Positions 1 through 6,279 are shown, counted from the first letter of the stretch. The stretch: 8,477 bases of DNA from an uncultured Prevotella sp. (GCA_937877685.1 CALFGU010000089.1:1-8477); one strand, 5' to 3'. The notes: generated by a model not told the origin, from the sequence alone. Program-made: numbers and translations.

Positions 1-987
1 CTTTGCGACGCGCTTACGCTCAGACTGACGGCCAGTGGTAAAGGAACGGGACCAAGTGGGGGTGTACTTGATGAAGGCCCGGGCAAAGGCCTTGCCGGTG
101 CGGTTGGCATAGCCGATGGCGTGGGGGGTGCCAGAATCGGGAACGCCGCCCACATAGTCGATCTCCATGGTTCTGCCCTGCTCCATATCCCGCTCGGCAA
201 TGGCAGCGCCGTTGCGGTAGCGCATGGCTTCCACATTGATGCCTTCATAGGTGGAAGTGGGATAGCCGTAGTACGACCACAGGAAAGCACACATCTTCAT
301 TTCATTACCCGGAGCTGACAGCTGCCTCATAGAATCAGCTGTCAATTCTACGATTTCACCAGGACCGAGGTAGGTATAGATTTTATACCCGAGATTATGA
401 AAGGCTGTTGATTCGCTAGTTACAGCCATTGCACCCTCTTTCATACCAATGACTACGGGAGTTCTGCCCCACGAGTCGCGAGCGGCAATGATGCCGTTTT
501 CGGTAAGGAGCAAGAGGGAGCATGAACCCTTAACTTCGCGAAAAACATTTTCAATACCTTCAACGAATGTACGGCCGCGAATGATGAGCAGGGCGATAAG
601 TTCTGTGGGGTTAATTCGACCAGAACTGAATTCAGACAAGTGAAGTCCTTCGTCAAGTAAGCGTTGCGCTAATTGCTCTATGTTATTAATACGCGCTACG
701 GTGACGATGGCAAAACGTCCGAGGTGAGAGTTCATCAACAACGGTTGTGCATCAGTATCACTGATAATGCCAATACCGGCATTTCCATGAAACTCATCAA
801 GTTCAGCCTCAAAGCGAGTGCGGAAATACGTGTTCTCTAAATTGTGAATGGAACGTGAGAAACCGCGTTCGCTACAATAAGTGGCCATACCTCCACGACG
901 CGTGCCGAGGTGAGAATTATAGTCCGTTCCGTAAAACAAGTCGGTGATGCAAGGTTGCTGACTCACCGTTCCGAAAAAACCTCCCAT
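1..987 (-). CDS. PurF-like amidophosphoribosyltransferase, glutaminase site degenerate (partial, C-terminus outside window)
   Basis: The frame is open for 329 codons from ATG at 985-987 to the window edge. Residues 1-230 resemble an Ntn-type class II glutamine amidotransferase domain (motifs HLGTRRGGMATY and ARDSWGRTPVVIG). Residues from about 230 begin a type I phosphoribosyltransferase domain (GVPDSGTPHAIGYA with Asp284, then FIKYTPTWSRSF around Lys307). PurF makes phosphoribosylamine from PRPP and glutamine, the first step of purine synthesis; the PRPP-binding loop would lie beyond the window. The protein starts MGGFFG where active PurF has MCGIxG, so the N-terminal catalytic cysteine is absent, and the HNG oxyanion motif appears to be replaced (VARINN region). 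I recall such MGGFFG paralogs in Bacteroidetes and Clostridia, usually annotated as amidophosphoribosyltransferase. Whether this one is ammonia-dependent, partner-dependent or has another substrate is open, so no symbol is given. A canonical promoter lies 33 bp upstream. GC content rises sharply in 1-300. Confidence 0.88.
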   Translation of the reverse strand, partial: MGGFFGTVSQQPCITDLFYGTDYNSHLGTRRGGMATYCSERGFSRSIHNLENTYFRTRFEAELDEFHGNAGIGIISDTDAQPLLMNSHLGRFAIVTVARINNIEQLAQRLLDEGLHLSEFSSGRINPTELIALLIIRGRTFVEGIENVFREVKGSCSLLLLTENGIIAARDSWGRTPVVIGMKEGAMAVTSESTAFHNLGYKIYTYLGPGEIVELTADSMRQLSAPGNEMKMCAFLWSYYGYPTSTYEGINVEAMRYRNGAAIAERDMEQGRTMEIDYVGGVPDSGTPHAIGYANRTGKAFARAFIKYTPTWSRSFTTGRQSERKRVAK

Positions 988-1019
988 ATAATTAATTGTG
1001 GATTTTTTAACTTAAAACG

Positions 1020-1050
1020 CAAAGTTACGTTTCTGCATTTTTTCTGCAAA
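1020..1050 (-). promoter_or_regulatory. Bacteroidetes-type promoter of the PurF-like gene
   Basis: On the minus strand TAACTTTG (1020-1027) matches the Bacteroidetes -7 consensus TAnnTTTG exactly. TTTG at 1047-1050 matches the -33 box, with a 19-bp spacer. Transcription would start near 1013, leaving a leader of about 25 nt before the ATG. A 12-bp AT palindrome (TTAAAATTTTAA, 1060-1071) sits just upstream of the -33 box and could be an operator or an UP-like element; that part is inference. Confidence 0.75.
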
Positions 1051-1107
1051 GTGTCGAGGTTAAAATTTTAAAATTCCATTTGCAGATTTTTATGGTATAA
1101 GTGACGT

Positions 1108-1146
1108 TTGCAATGCTGAACAAACATTTTTTGTAAAGCATTGCAA
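1108..1146. other. Inverted repeat, possible terminator of the cysK-cysE operon
   Basis: TTGCAATGCT (1108-1117) is the perfect complement of AGCATTGCAA (1137-1146). Inside, after a 2x2 internal loop, ACAAA (1120-1124) pairs with TTTGT (1130-1134). The hairpin lies 43 nt past the cysE stop. Neither strand shows a clean T-run directly after the stem, so a terminator role is plausible from position but not proven. Confidence 0.4.
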
Positions 1147-1188
1147 GAGCTTAAAAGGACGAGGGATTTACGTAAGCATAACTTTAGA

Positions 1189-2082
1189 CTACTCCTTAGA
1201 TTTTCCGAAACTCACTTTTGCTCCGCTCTCTACGTTTTGCGTGATCCAAACGTTTGCCCCAATTACCGCGTCACGTCCGATTGTGACACGCCCCAAAATG
1301 GTTGCATTAGAATAAACTATGACTCCGTCTTCAAGAATGGGGTGGCGCGGAATGTGCTTAATGGGATTACCGTCTGCATCAAGGGGGAAACTCTTTGCCC
1401 CGAGCGTTACACCTTGATATAACTTTACATGATTGCCAATGATGCAAGTGGCACCTATAACTACGCCAGTGCCATGGTCAATCGTGAAATGCGTACCTAT
1501 TTGAGCGGCAGGATGAATATCAATTCCCGTTTCGCTATGTGCCATTTCGGTAATAATACGCGGAATGAGAGGCACATTTAACTGATGTAGTTCATGCGCA
1601 AGACGATAACACGTAAGCGCCTTGATGGCAGGATAACAACAAATTACCTCTGCACGACTATGCGCCGCAGGGTCACCCATATATGCGGCCTCAACATCCG
1701 TAGCAAGAATGTCACGAAGGTGAGGGAGGCGCTCTATAATTTGAGCGGCACAAAGTTCAGCACGTTTCCTACAACTGCACTTGACACAATCCCTCTCTGA
1801 ATGACAATCAAAGCAAAGTCCCGCCTCAATTTGTTCAGTTAGCAACAGATAAAGGCGCTCTAAGGCTGTTCCTATATGATAAGGGATTGTTGTGGCATTC
1901 AACACCGAACGTCCGTAATAACCAGGAAATATCACCGAGCGCACCAGCAGAATAATTTCCTCAAGCGAGACGCCTGATGGCAATCGTTCGTTCTGATTGC
2001 GTTGGAGAAACAACTCTGGATGTTGAGACAAATCAGAGAGATGCTCTGTGGTCGTATTTAGAATATGAATCTTTTGTTGCAT
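1189..2082 (-). CDS. cysE: Serine O-acetyltransferase (CysE)
   Basis: This 297-residue protein transfers acetyl from acetyl-CoA to serine, giving O-acetylserine for cysteine synthesis in the cytoplasm. Residues 1 to about 180 form the helical N-terminal domain, with ATDVEAAYMGDPAA (127-140) typical of the family. From about 187 on there are left-handed beta-helix hexapeptide repeats: DIHPAAQIG, IDHGTGVVIG, YQGVTLGAKSFP, IVYSNATILGRVTIG. Asp188 and His203 correspond by eye to the catalytic Asp143/His158 of E. coli CysE. Residues 90-111 hold six cysteines (90, 93, 99, 102, 104, 111), including two CxxC pairs. The C-terminus is GKSKE and lacks the terminal Ile that docks E. coli CysE into CysK. 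The ATG lies 6 bp after the cysK stop, without a Shine-Dalgarno, so the two are almost certainly one transcript. Confidence 0.95.
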   Translation of the reverse strand: MQQKIHILNTTTEHLSDLSQHPELFLQRNQNERLPSGVSLEEIILLVRSVIFPGYYGRSVLNATTIPYHIGTALERLYLLLTEQIEAGLCFDCHSERDCVKCSCRKRAELCAAQIIERLPHLRDILATDVEAAYMGDPAAHSRAEVICCYPAIKALTCYRLAHELHQLNVPLIPRIITEMAHSETGIDIHPAAQIGTHFTIDHGTGVVIGATCIIGNHVKLYQGVTLGAKSFPLDADGNPIKHIPRHPILEDGVIVYSNATILGRVTIGRDAVIGANVWITQNVESGAKVSFGKSKE

Positions 2083-2088
2083 ACTAAA

Positions 2089-3021
2089 TTAGTTTTCTTT
2101 TTCTGCCAACACTGAAATATACCTACTTCCAGTGTCGGGAAGAATCGTGACAATAGTGGCATTCTGAAAGTTGGAGCGTTGCGAAATCTTTATCGCCGCT
2201 TTAATAGCAGCACCTGATGAGATTCCAGCAAAGACACCTTCATGAGTCATTAACTCCCGCACACCTTCGAGCGCTTCGGCATCAGTTATCTGAATCACCT
2301 CGTCCACTAAGTCAGCGTCATAAATCTTCGGAATAAAACCTGCACCAATACCTTGAATAGCATGTGCCCCTGGGTTTCCTCCAGAAAGAACAGGTGATGA
2401 CTTGGGTTCAACCGCCACAATATGAATTTGAGGATTCAAACGTTTGAGTGCGCGCGCCACTCCCGTAAGTGTTCCACCCGTTCCAACACTCGCAACTACC
2501 ACCTCAACCTTTCCGTCTGTGTCATTCCAAATTTCGACACCTGTTGTTTGTTCGTGAGCAGTCACACAAGCATTATTTTCAAATTGTTTGAGCATGACAG
2601 CACCAGCAATCTCCGCTTGTAAACATTGTGCCTTTCTCACCGAACCCGCCATACCTTCATTTCCAGGAGTTAACACAACCTCAGCACCGTGTAATCGCAA
2701 CAAATGTTGTCGCTCAATGCTCATCGTTTCGGGCATAGTAAGGATTAGGCGATAACCCTTTATCTTTGCTATCCACGCCAAACCAATCCCTGTGTTTCCA
2801 CTTGTTGCTTCAATTATCGTGCCACCTGAGGTGAGAAGTCCTTTCTTTTCAGCATCCTCAATCATAGCAAGCGCCACGCGATCCTTTACACTTCCCCCTG
2901 GATTCAAAGCTTCCAATTTAAGCAATATTTTGGCATTCAAATTTTTGACATTTGTCAAGCGTTGTGCCTCTAATAATGGAGTTGAACCAATTAGTGCGGT
3001 TAAGTTGGAATATATTTTCAT
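2089..3021 (-). CDS. cysK: Cysteine synthase A (O-acetylserine sulfhydrylase, PLP enzyme)
   Basis: A 310-residue fold-type II PLP enzyme that replaces the acetate of O-acetylserine with sulfide to give cysteine. It has the usual CysK length and all landmarks: the PLP lysine Lys46 in NPGGSVKDR, the substrate loop TSGNTG at 73-78, the PLP phosphate loop GTGGT at 180-184, SSGAA at 268-272, and the pyridine-nitrogen serine Ser299 in PDTGSRY. It is the first gene of a cysK-cysE operon, so the sulfhydrylase is made together with the enzyme supplying its substrate. The start has no Shine-Dalgarno. I found no exact TAnnTTTG box upstream; TAGAGTTG (minus strand, 3062-3069) is a one-mismatch candidate. 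The 295-bp upstream gap carries a tandem 21-bp repeat array that may regulate the operon. Confidence 0.96.
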   Translation of the reverse strand: MKIYSNLTALIGSTPLLEAQRLTNVKNLNAKILLKLEALNPGGSVKDRVALAMIEDAEKKGLLTSGGTIIEATSGNTGIGLAWIAKIKGYRLILTMPETMSIERQHLLRLHGAEVVLTPGNEGMAGSVRKAQCLQAEIAGAVMLKQFENNACVTAHEQTTGVEIWNDTDGKVEVVVASVGTGGTLTGVARALKRLNPQIHIVAVEPKSSPVLSGGNPGAHAIQGIGAGFIPKIYDADLVDEVIQITDAEALEGVRELMTHEGVFAGISSGAAIKAAIKISQRSNFQNATIVTILPDTGSRYISVLAEKEN

Positions 3022-3150
3022 AAATGGTGAAGGTTTTACTTTTAAATGAAATAGGGTGCCTCAACTCTAAGCATGTAATTAATATCATCATTTTAATGCC
3101 CTTCTCACCTCATCGTACTCCGCCCCAAAATCAATCTATTTTAGGAGAAA

Positions 3151-3234
3151 TTAAGTCTCAAAGAGTTATTCCTAAGTCTTAAAGAATTTTTCTTAACTCT
3201 CAAAGAATTTTTCCTAAGTGAGACTTAATTTTCA
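3151..3234. repeat. Four tandem 21-bp repeats upstream of cysK
   Basis: Four units in strict 21-bp register start at 3151, 3172, 3193 and 3214. Each begins YTAA; units 1 and 2 continue GTCT, and unit 3 has CTCT. Units 2 and 3 share AAAGAATTTTTC, unit 1 has AAAGAGTTATTC, and unit 4 is the most diverged. Because unit 4 carries TGAGACTTAATTT (3219-3231), the array is also framed by a perfect 13-bp inverted repeat with AAATTAAGTCTCA (3148-3160). The array lies 130-213 bp upstream of the cysK start. A 21-bp period is two helical turns, which suits a protein binding several sites on one face of the DNA; function is unknown. The rest of the 3022-3316 gap shows nothing I can identify. Confidence 0.75.
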
Positions 3235-3316
3235 CACGGAATCTAAGTCGGAACGATAACTTTATCAAAACAAGGTTTAATAGTTATACTTCAGCAAGTT
3301 AACAACTAAAAACGAC

Positions 3317-3607
3317 TCACCTAAGAATTAAGTCATAAATCACGATACTCCCAACTTTGTCATTAAGCAACTTAATAATCTCCGATCTACGCATCATTAA
3401 TTCAGATTTCAATGGTGCAGAAGAGAGATGCACAAAGAGGGTTTGATTCTTTAGATATTTTTGAGTGGTATAGCGTGCTACGACTTCCCCCATCACTTCT
3501 TCCCATGCCTGAAGTAGGCGATGTTCATTTAAAGGACCTTCTAATCCGTTGGCACGTAAATATTGAAATAAGACTTCGGTAACGTTTTCTGAATTTCTGC
3601 GTTTCAT
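3317..3607 (-). CDS. DUF721 (DciA-like) protein
   Basis: A small 96-residue protein consisting of one DUF721-type domain: N-terminal helices with LNEHRLLQAWEEVMGEVVARYT (about 26-47, the central Trp being typical), then strand-rich LKNQTLFVHLSSAPLKSELMMRR (about 52-74) and a closing helix and strand. DUF721 is the core of DciA, the replicative-helicase loader of bacteria without DnaC or DnaI. This version lacks the longer tail seen in many DciA proteins, so loader activity here is inference. It follows recF with 13 bp between, a pairing I recall from Bacteroidetes and one that supports a role in DNA replication or repair. Translation starts after a very strong Shine-Dalgarno that abuts the recF stop. 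Confidence 0.82.
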   Translation of the reverse strand: MKRRNSENVTEVLFQYLRANGLEGPLNEHRLLQAWEEVMGEVVARYTTQKYLKNQTLFVHLSSAPLKSELMMRRSEIIKLLNDKVGSIVIYDLILR

Positions 3608-3610
3608 AAT

Positions 3611-3620
3611 CTCCTCCTCC
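3611..3620 (-). promoter_or_regulatory. Strong Shine-Dalgarno of the DUF721 gene
   Basis: The mRNA reads UAG-GGAGGAGGAG-AUU-AUG: the recF stop codon touches a purine-rich ribosome binding site. GGAGG at 3616-3620 is 8 nt from the AUG, an ideal spacing, and a second GGAGG is 5 nt away. No other gene start in this window has such a site, so it both fixes this start and suggests translational coupling to recF. Confidence 0.85.
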
Positions 3621-4721
3621 CTACTCTTTAATATCTCCGTTTGAAACGTGGAAAAGTTTGTAATCCTTGGTCGTCATTGCCAATATGCTGTCAAGGTGTT
3701 CTCGGTTAGTATCCGTGATAAAAATCTGTCCAAAGGCATTTCCAGACACATAATTAATAATACGTGCCACACGTCCAGCGTCTAACTTATCAAATATATC
3801 ATCCAACAACAATAAGGGAGTATGCTGATTCCCGCGCTCCTTGAGATAAAGGAATTGTGCGAGTTTTAAAGCAATAAAATAGGTTTTTGTTTGCCCTTGC
3901 GAACCCTCTTGACGAATAGGATATTCATTAAGATACAATTCTAAGTCGTCACGATGCACACCATGCAACGTATAACCCACAATGCGTTCCTTTGCTCTGA
4001 AAGACGTGAGTTGTTCCTTCAATTCTCCTCTTGAAATATGAGAGGCATATTGTATAGAAACCTTTTCCACATCATTATCACACAGGGAAAGGTATAATGA
4101 CTGAAAGATGGGGGTAAACTCACTCACAAATGCCTTTCGACATTCATATATATAGGAAGCATCCATTGACATCATCTCTTCCAAAACCTCCATCACCCCC
4201 GCATCAGGTTCCTCCTCCTGCTTCAAAAGAGCGTTGCGCTGTTTAAGCGTCTTCTCATAGCGCAAAAGACATTCAACATAACGACTATCATATTGCGCCA
4301 CAACCATATCAATAAACTTACGACGTTCCTCACTTCCCGAATTAATCAACAACGAATCAGACGGAGAAATCATAACGAGAGGAATCAATCCTAAGTGTTC
4401 GGAAAGGCGTTTGTACTCCTTGTCATTACGTTTCAAGTGTTTGCGACCACCCTTCTTAAAAGCTAAATGCACCTGCTCATTGCCTCCATCCTCACGTTCA
4501 TATAAACCTTGAAGCATGAAGAATTCTTCTCCATGGCGAACAGAAATGGCATCTGCCGTGGAAAATCTACTTTTGCAAAACGAAAGGTAATAAATTGCAT
4601 CCAACACATTCGTCTTACCCATCCCGTTTCTGCCTACAAAGCAATTCACGTTGGGAGAAAACTCCAACGTGGCATCTATAATATTTTTATAATTGAGAAT
4701 CGTTAATTTTTCTAATTTCAT
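3621..4721 (-). CDS. recF: DNA replication and repair protein RecF
   Basis: A 366-residue SMC/ABC-type ATPase that binds gapped DNA and, with RecO and RecR, helps load RecA in recombinational repair. Visible motifs are the N-terminal FxxNYKNI strand, Walker A GRNGMGKT (30-37), the RecF-typical VMISPSDSLLINSGSEERR region (116-134), the central coiled arm (about 145-240), the ABC signature EGSQGQ (272-277), Walker B LLLLDD (303-308) and the D-loop KLDAGR (312-317), followed by ITDTNREH. Length and motif order match intact RecF. It is transcribed divergently from the TPR gene and is followed by the DUF721 gene, rather than sitting in a dnaA-dnaN-recF-gyrB cluster. The leader is very short (about 13 nt from the predicted promoter) and has no Shine-Dalgarno. 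Confidence 0.96.
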   Translation of the reverse strand: MKLEKLTILNYKNIIDATLEFSPNVNCFVGRNGMGKTNVLDAIYYLSFCKSRFSTADAISVRHGEEFFMLQGLYEREDGGNEQVHLAFKKGGRKHLKRNDKEYKRLSEHLGLIPLVMISPSDSLLINSGSEERRKFIDMVVAQYDSRYVECLLRYEKTLKQRNALLKQEEEPDAGVMEVLEEMMSMDASYIYECRKAFVSEFTPIFQSLYLSLCDNDVEKVSIQYASHISRGELKEQLTSFRAKERIVGYTLHGVHRDDLELYLNEYPIRQEGSQGQTKTYFIALKLAQFLYLKERGNQHTPLLLLDDIFDKLDAGRVARIINYVSGNAFGQIFITDTNREHLDSILAMTTKDYKLFHVSNGDIKE

Positions 4722-4740
4722 AGCGCTATAATATGAATTG

Positions 4741-4748
4741 CAAAGATA
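4741..4748 (-). promoter_or_regulatory. Predicted -7 box of the recF promoter
   Basis: On the minus strand TATCTTTG matches the Bacteroidetes consensus TAnnTTTG. It is 19 bp upstream of the recF ATG, giving a start site near 4734. A TTTG exists at 4760-4763 but is too close (11 bp) for a canonical -33 box, so the upstream element is weak. Confidence 0.6.
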
Positions 4749-4841
4749 CTTAGTATCCTCAAAATTTCACATAATTCACTCTAAAAAAGGCAGAACTACT
4801 AAAAATCGGCAATAATATTTTATCAATCAAATGAAAATCGT

Positions 4842-4849
4842 TATTTTTG
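4842..4849 (+). promoter_or_regulatory. Predicted -7 box of the TPR gene promoter
   Basis: TATTTTTG matches TAnnTTTG exactly and lies 36 bp before the ATG at 4886. The -33 region holds only a TTTT-like match near 4818-4822. With the recF box it makes the 164-bp gap a divergent promoter region. Confidence 0.6.
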
Positions 4850-4885
4850 CGCTTCGAAACGTAAAATATAAACAAACACATACTT

Positions 4886-5578
4886 ATGTCTAAAAATCAA
4901 AATCCCCAAGAAAACCAAGCCGCAGAAGTAATTGCAACTACCGGATCTTGGCTTGAAAACAACAAGAAGCAAGTTATCACTATCGTTAGTGCAATTGTAC
5001 TTGTAGTAAGTGGTTACCTCGCTTACACACACCTTTATCAGAACCCCAGAGAAGAAAAGGCACAGACACTTTTCACTGAAGGTCTTCAGTACGTTCAGCA
5101 GGGCGACTCACTCTCTCTTACTATTGCCATCAATGGTGAAGGCACATTCCCCGGTTATGCTAAAATCGCTGATGAATTTAGCGGAACCGAAGGTGCAAAT
5201 CTTGCAAACCTCCAAGCTGGTGCGTGCTATGCAAAACTTGGCAAGTATGAAGAAGCAATCCCCTACCTTGAAGCATTCAACCCTGGCGATGACCAGTCAG
5301 TATCTGCAATGGGACTTTTCGCACTCGCTCAGTGTTATGCAGAGGTAAACAACATTGACAAGGCTATCAGCACATTCCAGGAAGCAGCAGAACAAGCAGA
5401 TAATAGCGCGCTCAGTCCTATGTGTCTCCTTGAAGCAGGTAGACTCCTTGAAAGTCAAGACAAGAAGGCAGAAGCTCTTAAGATTTACGAAACAATCAAG
5501 AGTGACTACCCCACTTCAACACTTTCATCTGGTTCACCCGCCGAAATTGAAAAGTACATTGAACGTGCTAAGAAATAA
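4886..5578 (+). CDS. Membrane-anchored tetratricopeptide repeat protein
   Basis: A 230-residue protein with a short hydrophilic, Asn/Gln-rich N-terminus, basic residues (NNKK, 25-28) and one transmembrane helix at about 30-48 (ITIVSAIVLVVSGYLAY), giving an expected N-in, C-out topology. The extracytoplasmic part carries TPR-like helix pairs: 105-129 (LQAGACYAKLGKYEEAIPYL), 139-170 (ALAQCYAEVNNIDKAISTF) and 177-209 (LLEAGRLLESQDKKAEALKIY). This layout resembles the YfgM / TPR_21 group; E. coli YfgM is an ancillary partner of the SecYEG translocon. A similar scaffold role here is only an inference, as TPR domains bind many proteins. It lies between recF and ribH, a neighbourhood I recall in other Bacteroidales. 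No Shine-Dalgarno; the ATG is well placed behind a promoter match. Confidence 0.85.
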   Translation: MSKNQNPQENQAAEVIATTGSWLENNKKQVITIVSAIVLVVSGYLAYTHLYQNPREEKAQTLFTEGLQYVQQGDSLSLTIAINGEGTFPGYAKIADEFSGTEGANLANLQAGACYAKLGKYEEAIPYLEAFNPGDDQSVSAMGLFALAQCYAEVNNIDKAISTFQEAAEQADNSALSPMCLLEAGRLLESQDKKAEALKIYETIKSDYPTSTLSSGSPAEIEKYIERAKK

Positions 5579-5601
5579 TACGCCTCTCGCAAAAAATAAT
5601 G

Positions 5602-5645
5602 AATTGAGAATTGAATCACACATTACGTGGATTCAATTCTCAATT
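5602..5645. repeat. Long perfect inverted repeat after the TPR gene (possible terminator)
   Basis: AATTGAGAATTGAATC (5602-5617) pairs perfectly with GATTCAATTCTCAATT (5630-5645), a 16-bp stem around a 12-nt centre. It starts 24 nt after the TPR stop, so it probably ends that transcript, but on the plus strand no T-run follows. The only T-run (A-run at 5591-5596 on plus) would serve minus-strand transcription, for which there is no gene. Each arm is built from a 7-nt AATTGAG-like repeat. It could also be a dispersed palindromic element. Confidence 0.55.
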
Positions 5646-5728
5646 TCAGTTAATCAATAAAACAAATTACAGAGGACGCTTGAAACCAGACTCCCCCATT
5701 ACAACGTCAGCAATAAGTCACCTCTGTT

Positions 5729-5736
5729 TACATTTG
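5729..5736 (+). promoter_or_regulatory. Predicted -7 box of the ribH promoter
   Basis: TACATTTG matches TAnnTTTG exactly. It lies 42 bp before the ribH ATG, predicting a leader of about 36 nt. No clear TTTG is found at the -33 position. It suggests ribH has its own promoter downstream of the inverted repeat at 5602-5645. Confidence 0.55.
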
Positions 5737-5778
5737 TAGATTCTTTCATCTAAACTATTTTCTAACGCAATAATAATT

Positions 5779-6267
5779 ATGTCATCCTTTTCTTACATTG
5801 ACAACGCAAACAACGAAGTACCTGATGCCTCGCAATACCGTTTTGGCATCGTAGTAACAGAATGGAACAATCACATCACTGACACATTACTTGAAGGTGC
5901 CGTACAAACACTCAAGCAATACGGTGTGGCGGAAAGCAGCATCACTATTGAGCGCGTACCTGGAAGTTTTGAACTCATCTACGCATGCTCACAACTTGCG
6001 AAACGCGGCTACCTCGATGCGGTTATTGCTATCGGTTGTGTAATCAAGGGAGACACTCCCCACTTTGATTACATCTGTCAAGGCACAACACAAGGAATTG
6101 CTCACATCAATGCAACAGCCGACACTCCTATTATATATGGAGTACTTACTGTAAACAACGAAGAGCAAGCTTTGGAACGTACAACTGGCAAAATCGGCAA
6201 TAAAGGAAAGGAATTTGCACTTTCTGCAATAAAAATGGCTGATTTCTCTTGGCAGTTACAAAATTAA
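5779..6267 (+). CDS. ribH: 6,7-dimethyl-8-ribityllumazine synthase (riboflavin synthase beta chain)
   Basis: A 162-residue enzyme that condenses 5-amino-6-ribitylaminouracil with 3,4-dihydroxy-2-butanone 4-phosphate to lumazine, the step before riboflavin synthase. Family motifs are in order: VVTEWNNHI (25-33), VPGSFEL (60-66), GCVIKGDTPHFDYI (86-99) with the probable catalytic His95, and GVLTVNNEEQALERT (121-135) with Arg134, which lies where the substrate-phosphate arginine is expected. The length is normal for subunits that form the icosahedral or pentameric assemblies of this family. It stands alone rather than in a rib operon, flanked by the TPR gene and tRNA-Tyr. I see no FMN riboswitch in the upstream 200 bp. 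The start has no Shine-Dalgarno. Confidence 0.96.
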   Translation: MSSFSYIDNANNEVPDASQYRFGIVVTEWNNHITDTLLEGAVQTLKQYGVAESSITIERVPGSFELIYACSQLAKRGYLDAVIAIGCVIKGDTPHFDYICQGTTQGIAHINATADTPIIYGVLTVNNEEQALERTTGKIGNKGKEFALSAIKMADFSWQLQN

Positions 6268-6279
6268 GCAATATCTTTG
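6248..6279 (+). promoter_or_regulatory. Promoter of tRNA-Tyr, overlapping the end of ribH
   Basis: TATCTTTG (6272-6279) is an exact -7 box, and CTTG (6248-6251) matches three of four -33 bases with a 20-bp spacer. The start site would be near 6286, leaving a leader of about 43 nt before the tRNA. The -33 element lies inside the ribH coding sequence. Confidence 0.65.

Noticed and set aside
1141..1422. Plus-strand open frame of 93 codons
   Set aside because: It lies antisense to the conserved end of cysE; the peptide has no recognisable family and cysE is certain.
3148..3234. CRISPR array
   Set aside because: The 21-bp units are contiguous with no spacers, only four copies, and there are no cas genes.
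4841..5032. Minus-strand open frame of 63 codons, and 453-656 minus and 449-643 plus
   Set aside because: All are shadows of the TPR gene or of the PurF-like gene and match nothing known.
5010..5660. Two plus-strand open frames (5010-5348 and 5355-5660) in another frame of the TPR gene
   Set aside because: They overlap a clear TPR protein, have low-complexity composition and no promoter or start context.
5663..5736. Nested stems before ribH (CAAAT/ATTTG and ACAGAGG/CCTCTGT), considered as a riboswitch, especially FMN
   Set aside because: None of the conserved FMN-element boxes is present, and the 3' arm coincides with the predicted -7 box, so most of the structure would not be in the ribH mRNA.
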